From positions 62,001 through 126,000 of the forward strand of contig NZ_JAAJTJ010000003.1 of the NCBI RefSeq assembly GCF_011030405.1: a stretch of DNA of 64,000 nucleotides. The letters are read 5' to 3'. Below are positions 8,729-18,500 of this stretch, one piece after another. Numbering within the stretch: position 1 is the first letter of the stretch; every line of letters starts with the position of its first letter. The notes beneath the pieces were generated by a model. That model had not been told where the DNA came from. It searched no databases and saw nothing but the letters and a program-made list of their open reading frames with translations. This DNA is from Parapedobacter sp. SGR-10 (GTDB lineage: Bacteria; Bacteroidota; Bacteroidia; Sphingobacteriales; Sphingobacteriaceae). Both the position numbers and the translations under genes were made by a program.

Positions 8729-10291
8729 ATGAACAAAAGACAGTATCACAAACCTATATTAAGCATAGGTATGGGGCTATTGGTAGCATTTTTTGCCAGT
8801 TGCAATTCAACAAAAAAAAGCCAGGGCAAGTCAGATTTGCCCAATATCGTCATCATCAATATGGATGATCTGGGCTACGGTGATGTGGGAGCATATGGAG
8901 CAGAAGGTGTATCGACACCCCATATGGACAGATTGGCCAATGAAGGTATCCGTTTCACGAACGGCTATGCCACATCTTCGACCTGTACACCCAGCCGTTT
9001 TGGCATGCTGACAGGTGTATATCCCTGGCGCAACAGCGATGCCAAAATCTTGCCGGGTACGGCGCCTTTGCTGATCGATACGGCACAGCAGACATTGCCA
9101 AAGATGCTTAGGAAGGCCGGATATCGTACGGGAATAGTCGGCAAATGGCATTTAGGTCTTGGCTCAGGCCATGTGGACTGGAATCAGCATATCTCGCCAG
9201 GCCCGAATGAAGTCGGATTCGATGAATCGTTTATCATGGCCGCTACACAGGATCGTGTGCCTACCGTATATATTGAAAACGGCCGTGTGGTAGGATTGGA
9301 AGCCGACGATCCCATTGAAGTAAGTTATGAGAAAAATTTCGAAGGACAGCCTACAGGCAAGGACAACCCCGAACTGCTGCGGATGAAATGGCACCACGGA
9401 CACAACAACAGTATTGTAAATGGTATTCCACGTATCGGCTACATGAAAGGTGGAGAAAAAGCGAAATGGGTAGATGAGGACATGGCAGATACGTTTTTGG
9501 CAAGGGCACAATCCTTTGTGAAAGAACACAAATCCTCGCCGTTCTTTTTATACTTCGCCTTGCATCAGCCACACGTGCCCCGTACGCCACATCCGCGATT
9601 TGTAGGAGCGACCTCGATGGGACCTCGTGGAGATGTGATCGCGGAGGCCGATTATTGTGTCGGTGCTTTCCTGAAGACATTGGAAGAAGAAGGTTTGCTT
9701 GAAAACACGCTGATCATCTTTACAAGTGACAACGGTCCTGTGCTGAATGACGGATATTATGATGATGCTGTAGAAAAAGTCGGCAACCATCGCCCTACAG
9801 GACCGCTGCGTGGAGGAAAATACAGTCTTTATGAGGCTGGATTCCGTGTGCCTTTCCTGGTGTACTGGAAAGGAAAAATCCAACCGCAGGTATCAGATGC
9901 AGTCGTCTGCCAATTGGATTTCCTGGCATCGTTTGCGAAACTGACTGGTCAGCAGATCGAAGGTACAGACAGTCGTGATTATATGGATGTTTTGCTGGGC
10001 AAGAGCCAGCAGGGACGGGATGAGTTGGTGCTGGAAGCCAATTCAAGGACACTGTTGCGTGAAGGAGATTGGGTTATGATTCCTCCCTACCGAGGAGTTG
10101 CTGTCAACAAGCAGGTGAACATAGAATTGGGTAATTCGGACAAATATCAGTTGTACAACCTGAAAGAGGACATCGGTGAGCAAACAAACTTGGCGGAAAG
10201 CAACCCGGAGAAGTTGGAGGAAATGAAAAAACATTATAAACAATTGCGGGGAAATAGCCAAACGGAAGTGGGGGAGTTGGAGTTGAAATAA
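8729..10291 (+). CDS. Lipoprotein sulfatase (type I, CTPSR)
   Basis: 520 residues from ATG 8729; an upstream in-frame ATG at 8708 is possible. The lipobox ...VAFFASC (C25) predicts a lipid anchor. The type I sulfatase core is complete: metal ligands in NMDDLGYGD, the formylglycine motif C86-T-P-S-R, GKWHLG, and a second metal site in FTSDNGP. The C-terminal part (YQLYNLKEDIGEQTNLAE) is standard. The Cys-type active site requires a maturation enzyme encoded elsewhere. It is the last gene of the left arm of the PUL and converges with the regulator gene. Removes sulfate from the target glycan; the sulfated position cannot be told. Confidence 0.93.
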   Translation: MNKRQYHKPILSIGMGLLVAFFASCNSTKKSQGKSDLPNIVIINMDDLGYGDVGAYGAEGVSTPHMDRLANEGIRFTNGYATSSTCTPSRFGMLTGVYPWRNSDAKILPGTAPLLIDTAQQTLPKMLRKAGYRTGIVGKWHLGLGSGHVDWNQHISPGPNEVGFDESFIMAATQDRVPTVYIENGRVVGLEADDPIEVSYEKNFEGQPTGKDNPELLRMKWHHGHNNSIVNGIPRIGYMKGGEKAKWVDEDMADTFLARAQSFVKEHKSSPFFLYFALHQPHVPRTPHPRFVGATSMGPRGDVIAEADYCVGAFLKTLEEEGLLENTLIIFTSDNGPVLNDGYYDDAVEKVGNHRPTGPLRGGKYSLYEAGFRVPFLVYWKGKIQPQVSDAVVCQLDFLASFAKLTGQQIEGTDSRDYMDVLLGKSQQGRDELVLEANSRTLLREGDWVMIPPYRGVAVNKQVNIELGNSDKYQLYNLKEDIGEQTNLAESNPEKLEEMKKHYKQLRGNSQTEVGELELK

Positions 10292-10344
10292 TCGATGCTT
10301 TAATAATTAACGTGAATTCGGGATAAGGGATGGTCTTGTTTTTA

Positions 10345-10361
10345 AGACCTCGAAGAGGTCT
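10345..10361. terminator. Short hairpin in the convergent intergenic region
   Basis: Seven-base arms AGACCTC and GAGGTCT around GAA, 54 bases after the sulfatase stop. There is a run of T before it but no strong T run after it. It could help terminate either convergent transcript. Confidence 0.45.
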
Positions 10362-10390
10362 AATGTTATAAGAATGATTTGTCTTTTTAG

Positions 10391-10420
10391 TATTCGATCC
10401 GCCAGCTGGCGGATCGAATA
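10391..10420. repeat. Perfect 30-bp palindrome between convergent genes
   Basis: Left arm TATTCGATCCGCCAG and right arm CTGGCGGATCGAATA are exact reverse complements with no spacer. It lies between the plus-strand sulfatase and the minus-strand regulator. It may act as a bidirectional terminator or be a dispersed palindromic element. No other copy was noticed in this window. Confidence 0.8.
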
Positions 10421-10487
10421 AATGGGACATATTTGGACTGTATGAATGTTGTCGGCTATACCAATGTTCTTGTCGGGATTTTAGTTT

Positions 10488-11507
10488 TTACAATGACTTT
10501 CTGATAACAACCTTTACCGGATCACGTAATGTGACAGCTTTTTCATTTAAAATAGCATTTGCAGCTTCTTCACCCATTTTATAGAAATCAGGACTGATGA
10601 CTGTGATGCCTCCTTCCAACACCTCTTTTATAGCGGTGTCGTTATAAGAGATCAGGCCAATATCTTCGCCGAGTTTCCAGTCCTTCTCCCGGCAAAATTT
10701 GATAACATTCGCATCGTCTTGGTCGTACCGGTTAAACGTGATGTATGCATCGCCTTTTTTGAATGAAGGCCTCTCCACACTGTGGAAGATGATATGGTTC
10801 TTCTTGTGTTCCTTGGCGAATGCTTCAAATCCATCGATCAGGTCTTGGGCGTGAAAAGCCTCTAAAGGAGCGACAAGGACCAAACGTTTGTATTTTTCCA
10901 ATTGAGGTAACAAGGTGACTAGCGAATCCACAAGAGCAGATTTATGATCTTGATAGATACTGCTGTATGTTCCTTCCAGACCATGTTCATGGCGGTCAAT
11001 GATAATCCGTTTATGGGGCGGGATTTTGTTCAGGATGGATACAGGATTTTCGCGGAAGAAAGTAGTCACTACAAAATGGGTATAGCTATTCAGGTTCTCT
11101 TCCACCAGCTTCTCGAATACCTTAAAGTTATGATGATGAAAAAATACGTCTACTTCTGCTTGATTGTTTATCGTTTCCAAAAAACCTTGATAAACCCGAT
11201 CACGCAGGATATTCATTTTGTCCAATATCAAACACACCCGATAAGGTTGGTCTAGTTTTAGGCGTTTGACGTAATATCCCTTGCGGTACTCTGATTCGAT
11301 AATGCCTTTTTCTAAAAGATATTGCAAGCCTTTCAGCGCAGTTTTCTTGCTGATACGAAGATCGGCCGTCAATTGGTTGAGAGAAGATAACCTGTCATTG
11401 ATGGCCAGTTTCTTTTGTTCTATCTGCACCATGACATAATCCACCAGTTGCATATATTTTAGCCGTTGTGTGCTACTTTCAGAAATAGAATCCGTTACTT
11501 CTTTCAA
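10488..11507 (-). CDS. GntR-type transcriptional regulator with sugar-binding-like effector domain
   Basis: 339 residues. The N-terminal 80 residues form a GntR winged helix (INDRLSSLNQLTADLRISKKTALKGLQYLLEKGIIES). The remaining 255 residues look like a LacI/periplasmic-binding-type effector domain (YRVCLILDKMN, IIIDRHEHG, LISYNDTAIKEVL, KMGEEAANAI). The start is TTG at 11507; the only nearby ATG, at 11453, would cut into the DNA-binding domain. It is transcribed away from the central PUL operon, and tandem operator-like sites lie in front of that operon and of the FAD oxidoreductase unit. It is the obvious candidate for local control, probably by sensing a released sugar. A hybrid two-component sensor, common in PULs, is absent from the window. 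Confidence 0.87.
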   Translation of the reverse strand: MKEVTDSISESSTQRLKYMQLVDYVMVQIEQKKLAINDRLSSLNQLTADLRISKKTALKGLQYLLEKGIIESEYRKGYYVKRLKLDQPYRVCLILDKMNILRDRVYQGFLETINNQAEVDVFFHHHNFKVFEKLVEENLNSYTHFVVTTFFRENPVSILNKIPPHKRIIIDRHEHGLEGTYSSIYQDHKSALVDSLVTLLPQLEKYKRLVLVAPLEAFHAQDLIDGFEAFAKEHKKNHIIFHSVERPSFKKGDAYITFNRYDQDDANVIKFCREKDWKLGEDIGLISYNDTAIKEVLEGGITVISPDFYKMGEEAANAILNEKAVTLRDPVKVVIRKSL

Positions 11508-11538
11508 TTTGGAGATGTATTAAGTGTAAAAACCCTTA

Positions 11539-11555
11539 CAAAGCTAATAGCTTTG
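11539..11555. promoter_or_regulatory. Inverted repeat carrying -7 boxes on both strands
   Basis: CAAAGCT-AAT-AGCTTTG, perfect 7-base arms. Read on the minus strand it contains TAGCTTTG (11546 to 11539), a match to the Bacteroidota -7 box TAnnTTTG, 31 bases ahead of the regulator start. The plus strand also reads TAGCTTTG (11548-11555). It is the likely promoter of the regulator gene. A TAGACCA half-site follows at 11585-11591. Confidence 0.5.
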
Positions 11556-11649
11556 GTTGGTTAAAGCAAGTAAGACAACAGATTAGACCAAAGTTTAAGG
11601 TTTTTCTAGCGTTACAAAGGGGCCTTATTGTATATTTTTTGGAAAAAAG

Positions 11650-11681
11650 TTTGGTGTTTAATTTTTTATATCCTACATTTG
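11650..11681 (+). promoter_or_regulatory. Promoter of the central PUL operon
   Basis: TTTG at 11650-11653 and TACATTTG at 11674-11681 are separated by 20 bases, an exact fit to the Bacteroidota consensus TTTG-N19-21-TAnnTTTG. Transcription would start near 11688, immediately upstream of the tandem operator and about 70 bases before the first gene. Confidence 0.72.
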
Positions 11682-11697
11682 GTTCATAATTATAAAC

Positions 11698-11717
11698 TAC
11701 ACCAGACTACACCAGAT
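11698..11717 (+). promoter_or_regulatory. Tandem operator, site 1 (TAxACCAGAC direct repeat)
   Basis: Two head-to-tail 10-mers, TACACCAGAC then TACACCAGAT, just downstream of the predicted start of transcription of the PUL operon. Nearly the same arrangement recurs at 36705-36724 before the FAD oxidoreductase unit. The divergent GntR-type regulator is the probable ligand. The spacing of one helical turn suggests that two protomers bind the same DNA face. Confidence 0.65.
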
Positions 11718-11757
11718 TGTTTTGTTTGGTTTCCGATAGAAAATTAGTATAAACGTT

Positions 11758-12834
11758 ATGTTGTTAAACCGTAAACTACCTCTTTTTAAGTTGCTTCTTT
11801 GTCTTTCAATGTTGCCGATGATTTCTTTAGCTCAAAAAGAATCTGATACCAATCTCCAAAGGGCTCTCGAACGTCATGACAAGGCTGTTCGGGTATTTGG
11901 TGGTACGATGCGAGATCCGTTTGTCACGCTAGCACCGGACGGATATTATTACCTGGCCTGTACACGTCCCTTAAAGACATTTCCGAACAGCCTGCCCGGC
12001 ATGCAGTTTTTCCGGAGCAAAGATCTGGTAAGCTGGCAAAAGCTGAGCCCGATATGGGAAGCGAAGGATTCGGAATATGGCAGGGAGTTGATGGATGCGG
12101 CAGCAAAGCGGAACACACATGCGGGGATATGGGCCCCTGAAGTACATTTTATCGATGGGAAATGGGTCGTTGTGAATACCTCGAATATGCGGATGGCAAA
12201 TATATTGGTCACAAAAGGAACAGACTTGACAGGACCATACACTGAGCCCATGGGGCTGAATGTCGGTTTTCACCGTGATCCTACCATTTTTGTGGACGAT
12301 GACGGTACCAAATGGATGCTTACCGATGCGGTGGAGATACATAAGCTAAAGCCGGATTTTTCAGACTTTGACGGTTTTCGGAAGCTGATCGGTCCCTCGG
12401 ATCGGATTCTTGGGCACGAAGGTGTATTTGTAACCAAGATAGGCAGTAAATACGTGATGTTTGGTACGGGATGGAGTACGGACAATATGCGCCGGGGTAC
12501 TTATAATCTATACTATTGTGTGGCCGATCAAGTGACAGGCCCTTATGGCCCAAGGCAATTTGCAGGAAGGTATCTGGGGCATGGCAATCTGTTTCAGGAC
12601 AAGAAAGGTCGCTGGTGGTGTACGGCCTTCTACAATGCCGACCATCCCACGCTGACGCCGGAGGAGGCTGCGACAACAGACATGAGCAACTCGGCATATA
12701 CCATCAACAAGGGTGGGCTCACACTTGTACCTATGGAGGTTTATGAAGAAAATGGGCAGGTTGTCGTTCGGGCCAAGGATGAAGCCTATCGGTACCCTGG
12801 TAAAGATGAAGTGCAAAAGTTTGATATAAAATAG
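11758..12834 (+). CDS. GH43-like five-bladed beta-propeller glycosidase A
   Basis: 358 residues with a signal peptide (about 1-25, ISLAQ). Blade motifs of GH43-type enzymes are visible: MRDPFVTLAPDGYYYLA with the candidate base D53, GIWAPEVHFIDGKWVV, HRDPTIFVDDDGT and LGHEGVFVTKIG with a candidate acid Glu. First gene after the regulated promoter. A paralog at 23091-24158 shares most of the sequence but has Asn at the base position. Expected to be a secreted exo-glycosidase. The activity (arabinosidase, xylosidase, galactosidase or other) cannot be read from the sequence, and related clans such as GH117 or GH130 are not excluded. Confidence 0.8.
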   Translation: MLLNRKLPLFKLLLCLSMLPMISLAQKESDTNLQRALERHDKAVRVFGGTMRDPFVTLAPDGYYYLACTRPLKTFPNSLPGMQFFRSKDLVSWQKLSPIWEAKDSEYGRELMDAAAKRNTHAGIWAPEVHFIDGKWVVVNTSNMRMANILVTKGTDLTGPYTEPMGLNVGFHRDPTIFVDDDGTKWMLTDAVEIHKLKPDFSDFDGFRKLIGPSDRILGHEGVFVTKIGSKYVMFGTGWSTDNMRRGTYNLYYCVADQVTGPYGPRQFAGRYLGHGNLFQDKKGRWWCTAFYNADHPTLTPEEAATTDMSNSAYTINKGGLTLVPMEVYEENGQVVVRAKDEAYRYPGKDEVQKFDIK

Positions 12835-12922
12835 AGGGATAAAAGTTATGAAGGTGATGAAGTTCGATCCAAGCGTCACGATCATAACTTACTTCACTTA
12901 AATAACTTTAAAACAATTTCGT

Positions 12923-15511
12923 ATGAATGGATTTTTGACATTTTTGATTTCTTGCATGGTCATGTATTTTCCGGTATCGTTGTTCGCTCAGAACAATCTC
13001 GTACTGGAAAATGATAGCCTTCTTCTCGAGTGGAAACATACGTCGAGCGGTTTTCAGCTAGCGAGGACGGTTGTTAAAAATAAAAAACAGGCCGTTTCGC
13101 TTCAGAATACTTCGGCGTCCTATATGATACTGTATTCGGATAAGGATGTTTCGATGAAACCCGACTATTCCCAATTTGATGAAAGCGTCCGAAACTTTCC
13201 GGATAAATCCTATTTTCTAATTTACGATAAATGGCATGAAAGTCTCAGTCCTGTCGCCATGAATACCGCAGGCAAGGATACAGAGTTTTTTCCACGCAAG
13301 GCACGTAAACAGGGTGATGTGTTGGTATTTGAACACACCAATGACGAAGGTATAGTCAAAGCCTCATGGCAACTGGACAAGCAATACCATAATGATATTC
13401 TCGTCGATATAGAATTTGAAGCCCAAAAATCGGGTTTTTATTCGATCACGACGCCGGTTTTGACGACGTTTGACAAAGAGGAAATGGCGTGGGGGATGAT
13501 TCCGGGGCATTTTCAAGGGCGCAAGCTGAATGACAATTTGGTGCTAAGTTTTGCTTATGGACAAGGGATACCCAATAGACCAATAGTGGTCAGAGAGCGT
13601 ACAGCGACCACGTTATCTCCTTTGGTGTATACCCAAAGTGGGATCACTTTAGCTGTCATCCCCTCTCCAGGTACTGGTCGCGATCCTTGGGCGGATAGTA
13701 TTTCCACACACTGGGACTGGAAGTTAGGGCTCTCCCTCATTACTCGAAAAAATCAACTATCACCTGTAGCATACCATCCCGTTTTGGGGCAAAAAGGTTC
13801 CTTTATGCAGGCTGGTGAAAAAAGAAAGTTTAGCTTTCGTTATACGCTAAAGAAAAGTGATTGGTATGATGTGTACAAGCATGCTATATACGATATATAT
13901 CGGTTTTCCGATTTCCTTTCAAAAAAAGAAACGAAGAAATCGCTGACGGATAGGTTATGGGGCATGTTTGATTATGTGCGTAAAGACAGTACTTCCCTAT
14001 GGCATACCTACTCCTATAAGGGATTGCAAATCGGTGCACAGGAATACAATGCTCCTGTGGTTGGCTCGCAGAAGGATGCCGTGAAAAATTCTGATTACGG
14101 GGCCATGTGGATGTTGGCACACCTCACAAAAGATAGTATCCTATTGCGTGACAGATTGCCCTATGCGCGGAATTTCAAGATTGCACAACAGGAAGATCAA
14201 CAAGAGTTCTTTAAGGGATCGGCATCAGGACAATATTATCTGTGGAAAAGTAAGCGTTTTACAGAAGAATGGGGTGATTATGCAGAGCCCATTGCGTTGA
14301 CCTACTATGTGATGTTGGATATGGGCAATATGCTGCTGTTTGAACCACAGGATCAGGAGTTGAGAAAACGTTTGGAAATGGGAGCGGACAGATTGTTGAA
14401 ATGGCAGAAACCTGACGGAAGTTGGGCCGTAGCCTATGACCATAAAACTGGCAAAGAGGTATTTCTGGATATCAAAGATTTGAGGCCGACTTTTTACGGT
14501 ATGTTGGTCGCTTATAAGATTCTGGGGAAAAAAGAATACCTCGATGCTGCAAAAAAAGGAGCTGATTGGTTTGTTAAAAATGCTACGGACGAAGGTCATT
14601 TTCTAGGTGTTTGCGGAGACTTTCGTTTTGCCCCCGATTTTGCAACGGGACAGAGTGTGCAGGCACTTCTCGATCTGTATGATATCACCTCCGACAATCG
14701 ATATCTGGATGCTGCCATACGTACCAGCCGTATTTATACCGCTTCTGTCTATACACATCCTATCCCTAGCAATGCTACTAGAAATGTAAAAGGCAAAATC
14801 ATGAAAGAGTGGGAAATCAGTCAGGTTGGACTTAGTTTTGAGCATGGAGGTACGATGGGATCGGCCACCCGTGTACAAGGACCAATATTGTTGGCGAGTC
14901 ATGCCGGGATGTTTGTACGACTGTTCAAGATGACAGGGGACAGTCTGTACCTGGATATGGCGCGGGCAGGTGTGTGGGGCAGGGATGCTTTTGTCAACAA
15001 AAGCAATGATGTAGCTTCTTACTATTGGAATGGTCTGGACGATGGGCCCGGTAAATTTCCCCATCATGCTTGGTGGCAGATAGGTTGGATTACGGATTAT
15101 CTGATTTCGGAGATAGAACTGCGGGCTGCAGGAAATATTTCCTTTCCAAGAGGATTCATTGCTCCCAAAGTGGGACCACATGCCACATACGGTTTCAAAA
15201 GTGGTAAGCTGTATGGGGAAGACGTAAAGCTTTTGATGAAAAAGGGAGCAATTCAAATTGACAATCCATATATCGAATACTTACAAGCTGAAAGCAGTGA
15301 TGGGAATAAAACCTTTGTGATGCTGCTCAATAACAGTGACAAATCGCAGGCATTTGTGGTGGATCTGGACTTGAAAGCAGAGAAAGGCAATGCCTCCCGT
15401 CGTGTGAATGTGATCAAAGCAAATGGAAAGCGAATCCAGTTGGATGCCAAGGAGAAGGTATCTGTGAGTTTGGAGCCTTTTGGCTTCTCTACGCTTGAAA
15501 TACAACGATAG
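12923..15511 (+). CDS. Large secreted protein of unassigned family: beta-sandwich plus (alpha/alpha)-barrel
   Basis: 862 residues with a signal peptide (about 1-22, VSLFAQ). I do not recognise a named family. Residues 25-310 are beta-rich. Residues 335-740 contain repeated helical pairs (KRLEMGADRLLKWQKPDGSWAV, YLDAAKKGADWFV, YLDAAIRTSRIY, LYLDMARAGVWGRDAF) typical of an (alpha/alpha) toroid of glycoside hydrolases or polysaccharide lyases. The C-terminal 100 residues are beta-rich (KTFVMLLNNSDKSQAFVV). Conserved-looking polar patches include WEISQVGLSFEHGG and FPHHAWWQIGW. It is the second gene of the PUL operon, right before SusC, where endo-acting or key enzymes often sit. A glycan-cleaving role is inferred. 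Confidence 0.7.
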   Translation: MNGFLTFLISCMVMYFPVSLFAQNNLVLENDSLLLEWKHTSSGFQLARTVVKNKKQAVSLQNTSASYMILYSDKDVSMKPDYSQFDESVRNFPDKSYFLIYDKWHESLSPVAMNTAGKDTEFFPRKARKQGDVLVFEHTNDEGIVKASWQLDKQYHNDILVDIEFEAQKSGFYSITTPVLTTFDKEEMAWGMIPGHFQGRKLNDNLVLSFAYGQGIPNRPIVVRERTATTLSPLVYTQSGITLAVIPSPGTGRDPWADSISTHWDWKLGLSLITRKNQLSPVAYHPVLGQKGSFMQAGEKRKFSFRYTLKKSDWYDVYKHAIYDIYRFSDFLSKKETKKSLTDRLWGMFDYVRKDSTSLWHTYSYKGLQIGAQEYNAPVVGSQKDAVKNSDYGAMWMLAHLTKDSILLRDRLPYARNFKIAQQEDQQEFFKGSASGQYYLWKSKRFTEEWGDYAEPIALTYYVMLDMGNMLLFEPQDQELRKRLEMGADRLLKWQKPDGSWAVAYDHKTGKEVFLDIKDLRPTFYGMLVAYKILGKKEYLDAAKKGADWFVKNATDEGHFLGVCGDFRFAPDFATGQSVQALLDLYDITSDNRYLDAAIRTSRIYTASVYTHPIPSNATRNVKGKIMKEWEISQVGLSFEHGGTMGSATRVQGPILLASHAGMFVRLFKMTGDSLYLDMARAGVWGRDAFVNKSNDVASYYWNGLDDGPGKFPHHAWWQIGWITDYLISEIELRAAGNISFPRGFIAPKVGPHATYGFKSGKLYGEDVKLLMKKGAIQIDNPYIEYLQAESSDGNKTFVMLLNNSDKSQAFVVDLDLKAEKGNASRRVNVIKANGKRIQLDAKEKVSVSLEPFGFSTLEIQR

Positions 15512-15551
15512 AGGTGATTACAAGAACAATTAACTAAATATATGACATATT

Positions 15552-18500
15552 ATGAATGCAACAAAAATGTTTTTATTTAAAATGAGGCTTGTGGGCATGA
15601 TCATTTTTGTGTGTTGTATGCAATGTTCCATTGCCTTCGCACAAAGTGTACAGACAGCTCACGGTGTGGTTCTGGATGAGGACAACCGTCCACTTTCGGG
15701 TGTACGAGTGACAGAATTGGGAGCCGAAAATTCGACTTCGACCAACGAAAAGGGGGAGTTCTCCCTTCGCTTGCGCAGCAAGTCGAATCAAATAGAAGTG
15801 TCCTATATGGGTAAAGAAACCCAACTCGTGAGGATCACGAACAATCTGCCCGTACAGATTGTGATGAAAGATGTGCTTAGGGCATTGGACGAGATTGTCG
15901 TTGTGGGATATGGTGTGCAGGAAAGACAGGATCTGACCGGAGCGATCAGCTCGGTCAATGCGAGGGATTTTGAAGACCAGCCTATCAACGATGTCAACCA
16001 AGCGATGATGGGACAAGCGGCAGGTGTCAATGTGATGAATACCTCTGGTACACCTGGTGGCGGTTTGGATATACAAATCAGAGGAATCAGCACGATAGGA
16101 TCTAGCAATACACCTCTTTATGTGGTCGATGGCAACATCATACAGGTAGGGATAGACGCGGATTCGAACCCCTTGGACTTTATCAATCCGGCCGATATTG
16201 AATCCATAGATATTTTGAAAGATGCTTCTGCTGCGGCGATTTATGGATCTAGGGGTTCGAATGGGGTGGTGATCATCACAACCAAAAGCGGTAAGGAAGG
16301 TAGACCTAGGGTCAATTATAACGTAAAGGGAGGATTTCAGCAAATATTTAACCCCATAGAAATGCTCTCTCCCCAAGATTTTGCGATACTAGCCATAGAA
16401 GCTCGAAACAATACTTGGGTCGATAGAGGCGTAGGCGACCGTAGCCCATTGGATGCCGATTTTTTGAGGCCCGAATCTACGCAGACCGGTTACTTTAAGG
16501 ATTTTTTGAATAGCGGGAGGCAGGGAACCGATTGGCAGAGCGAAGTCTTCCAGAAAGGGTTTTTTCAAGATCACCAAATTTCGGTATCGGGAGGCAATAC
16601 AAATGTGAAATATCTTGTTTCAGGAGGATTTCTTGACAATAAAGGGATTCTTAAAAATACAGGTTTTCAACGTTATTCGGCCAGGGCTAATGTGGATGCC
16701 AACGTCAATAAGAAGCTAAAGGTCTCGATGCGGTTGAGTCCGAGCTATACCAATCAGGATTTTTTGCCAGTGACCGGTAGGTTTCACGAAGCCTATGGAG
16801 GAATTGTGCAATCTGCCCTGTTGATGAACCCTATTTTGGATGTCTATGACCCCACAAGGGAAAACGGTTATTCTACAGGCATCAATTTGATGGCTGGCTT
16901 GCAAAATATGGAAAATCCAGTTGCCAAAATTAATTCGATCAAGGATTGGAGACGGAATTTTAGCTTGATTTCCAATGCATCTGTCCTATATGATATCAGC
17001 AAGATCTTTCAGTTTTCCCTTACTGGGGGCGTCACTACTCGGACTTCGGGTCGTAATTGGATTAATCCCAGTTCGATTGGAGCCTATGGAATCCGGGCAC
17101 CGCGGGACAACTCCATCGGTTCAATGCAAAATGCCAGCTTCAATTGGCAGGCTTCTGCACAACTTTCCTATAATCAGCGGTTTGGGAAGCATCGGCTTTC
17201 TGGAGTAGCTGTCCACGAAAAACAGATGAATCAATATAGCAATGTGACTGCCAATGCTTCGGCAACCTGGACAGATGAGCTGATTGTGGTAGACAATAAT
17301 CTCGAAAATGTATTACGGTCGGGATATTCTACCATCACTGAATGGGCGATAAGTTCCTACATCGCCCGTATGAATTACAATTATGACAACAGGTATCTTA
17401 TAACCGGAAGTGTCCGGGCAGACGGTTCCTCAAAGTTTGCCAATCAATGGGGAGTTTTTCCATCTGCGGCATTGGCATGGAGAGCTTCCAATGAAAAGTT
17501 TTTAAAGAAGATCGATTGGTTGTCGGATCTCAAATTGCGGACGAGCTATGGGGTGACCGGAAATAATTCCATTGGCAACTACCAGTTTATGTCATTGATG
17601 GGTGCTTCTAGTGCTGTTTTGGGTAGTGGGGGGGAGAGTATTGTCTCCGGTATACGATTGAGTTCTGCCGGAAATCCCGATCTCACTTGGGAACAGACCA
17701 GGCAGATCGATGTTGGGGTAGATATGGCGTTCTTCAAACGTCGTATCGCATTGACCGTAGATTACTACAATAAACAAACCAAAAATCTGTTGCTTAATCT
17801 GCAAGTACCTACCAATATGGGATTCAGCACGGTCATGACAAATATCGGTAAGGTGGAAAATAAAGGTTGGGAGTTTACGTTGAATACACGTAATCTGGTC
17901 GGTAAATTCAAATGGAACAGTGATTTCAATATCACCTTCAACAGGCAAAAAGTACTGGCGCTAGGTCCTGAGGGAGATCCTTTGTGGGGAAGTTCTATTT
18001 ATTTGGAAAATACACACATCACACGGGTAGGGGATCCGATGGGATTATTTTATGGGTTGAAAGTATTGGGCATATACCAAAATCAGGCGCAGGTAGACGC
18101 TTTACCAGGTATCTCCTCCGGAGTAGCGAGATCCCGACCGGGAGAGTTTATCTTTGAGAATGCAGATGCATCCGATAACGAGATTACGCTGGAGGATCGT
18201 ACTATTGTAGGTAACCCACATCCTAAGTTTGTCTTTGGTTTCAGAAATGGATTTTCCTACAAGAATCTTAGACTGAACATCATGTTGAGGGGAAGCTATG
18301 GTGCAGATATTATCAACTTGAACTTCAGTAATATCCCTTACAGTCTACAGACCAATGGACATGTCAAATTAAAGAACAGATGGAAATCGGAGGCTGAACC
18401 GGGAGACGGCAAGGTACCACGCCTATCCTCGGAAACCCGGGCTGTATTGGGCAGTACTACGTTCAACTCTTCCTTTGTCGAAAAGGCTTCCTTTTTGAAT

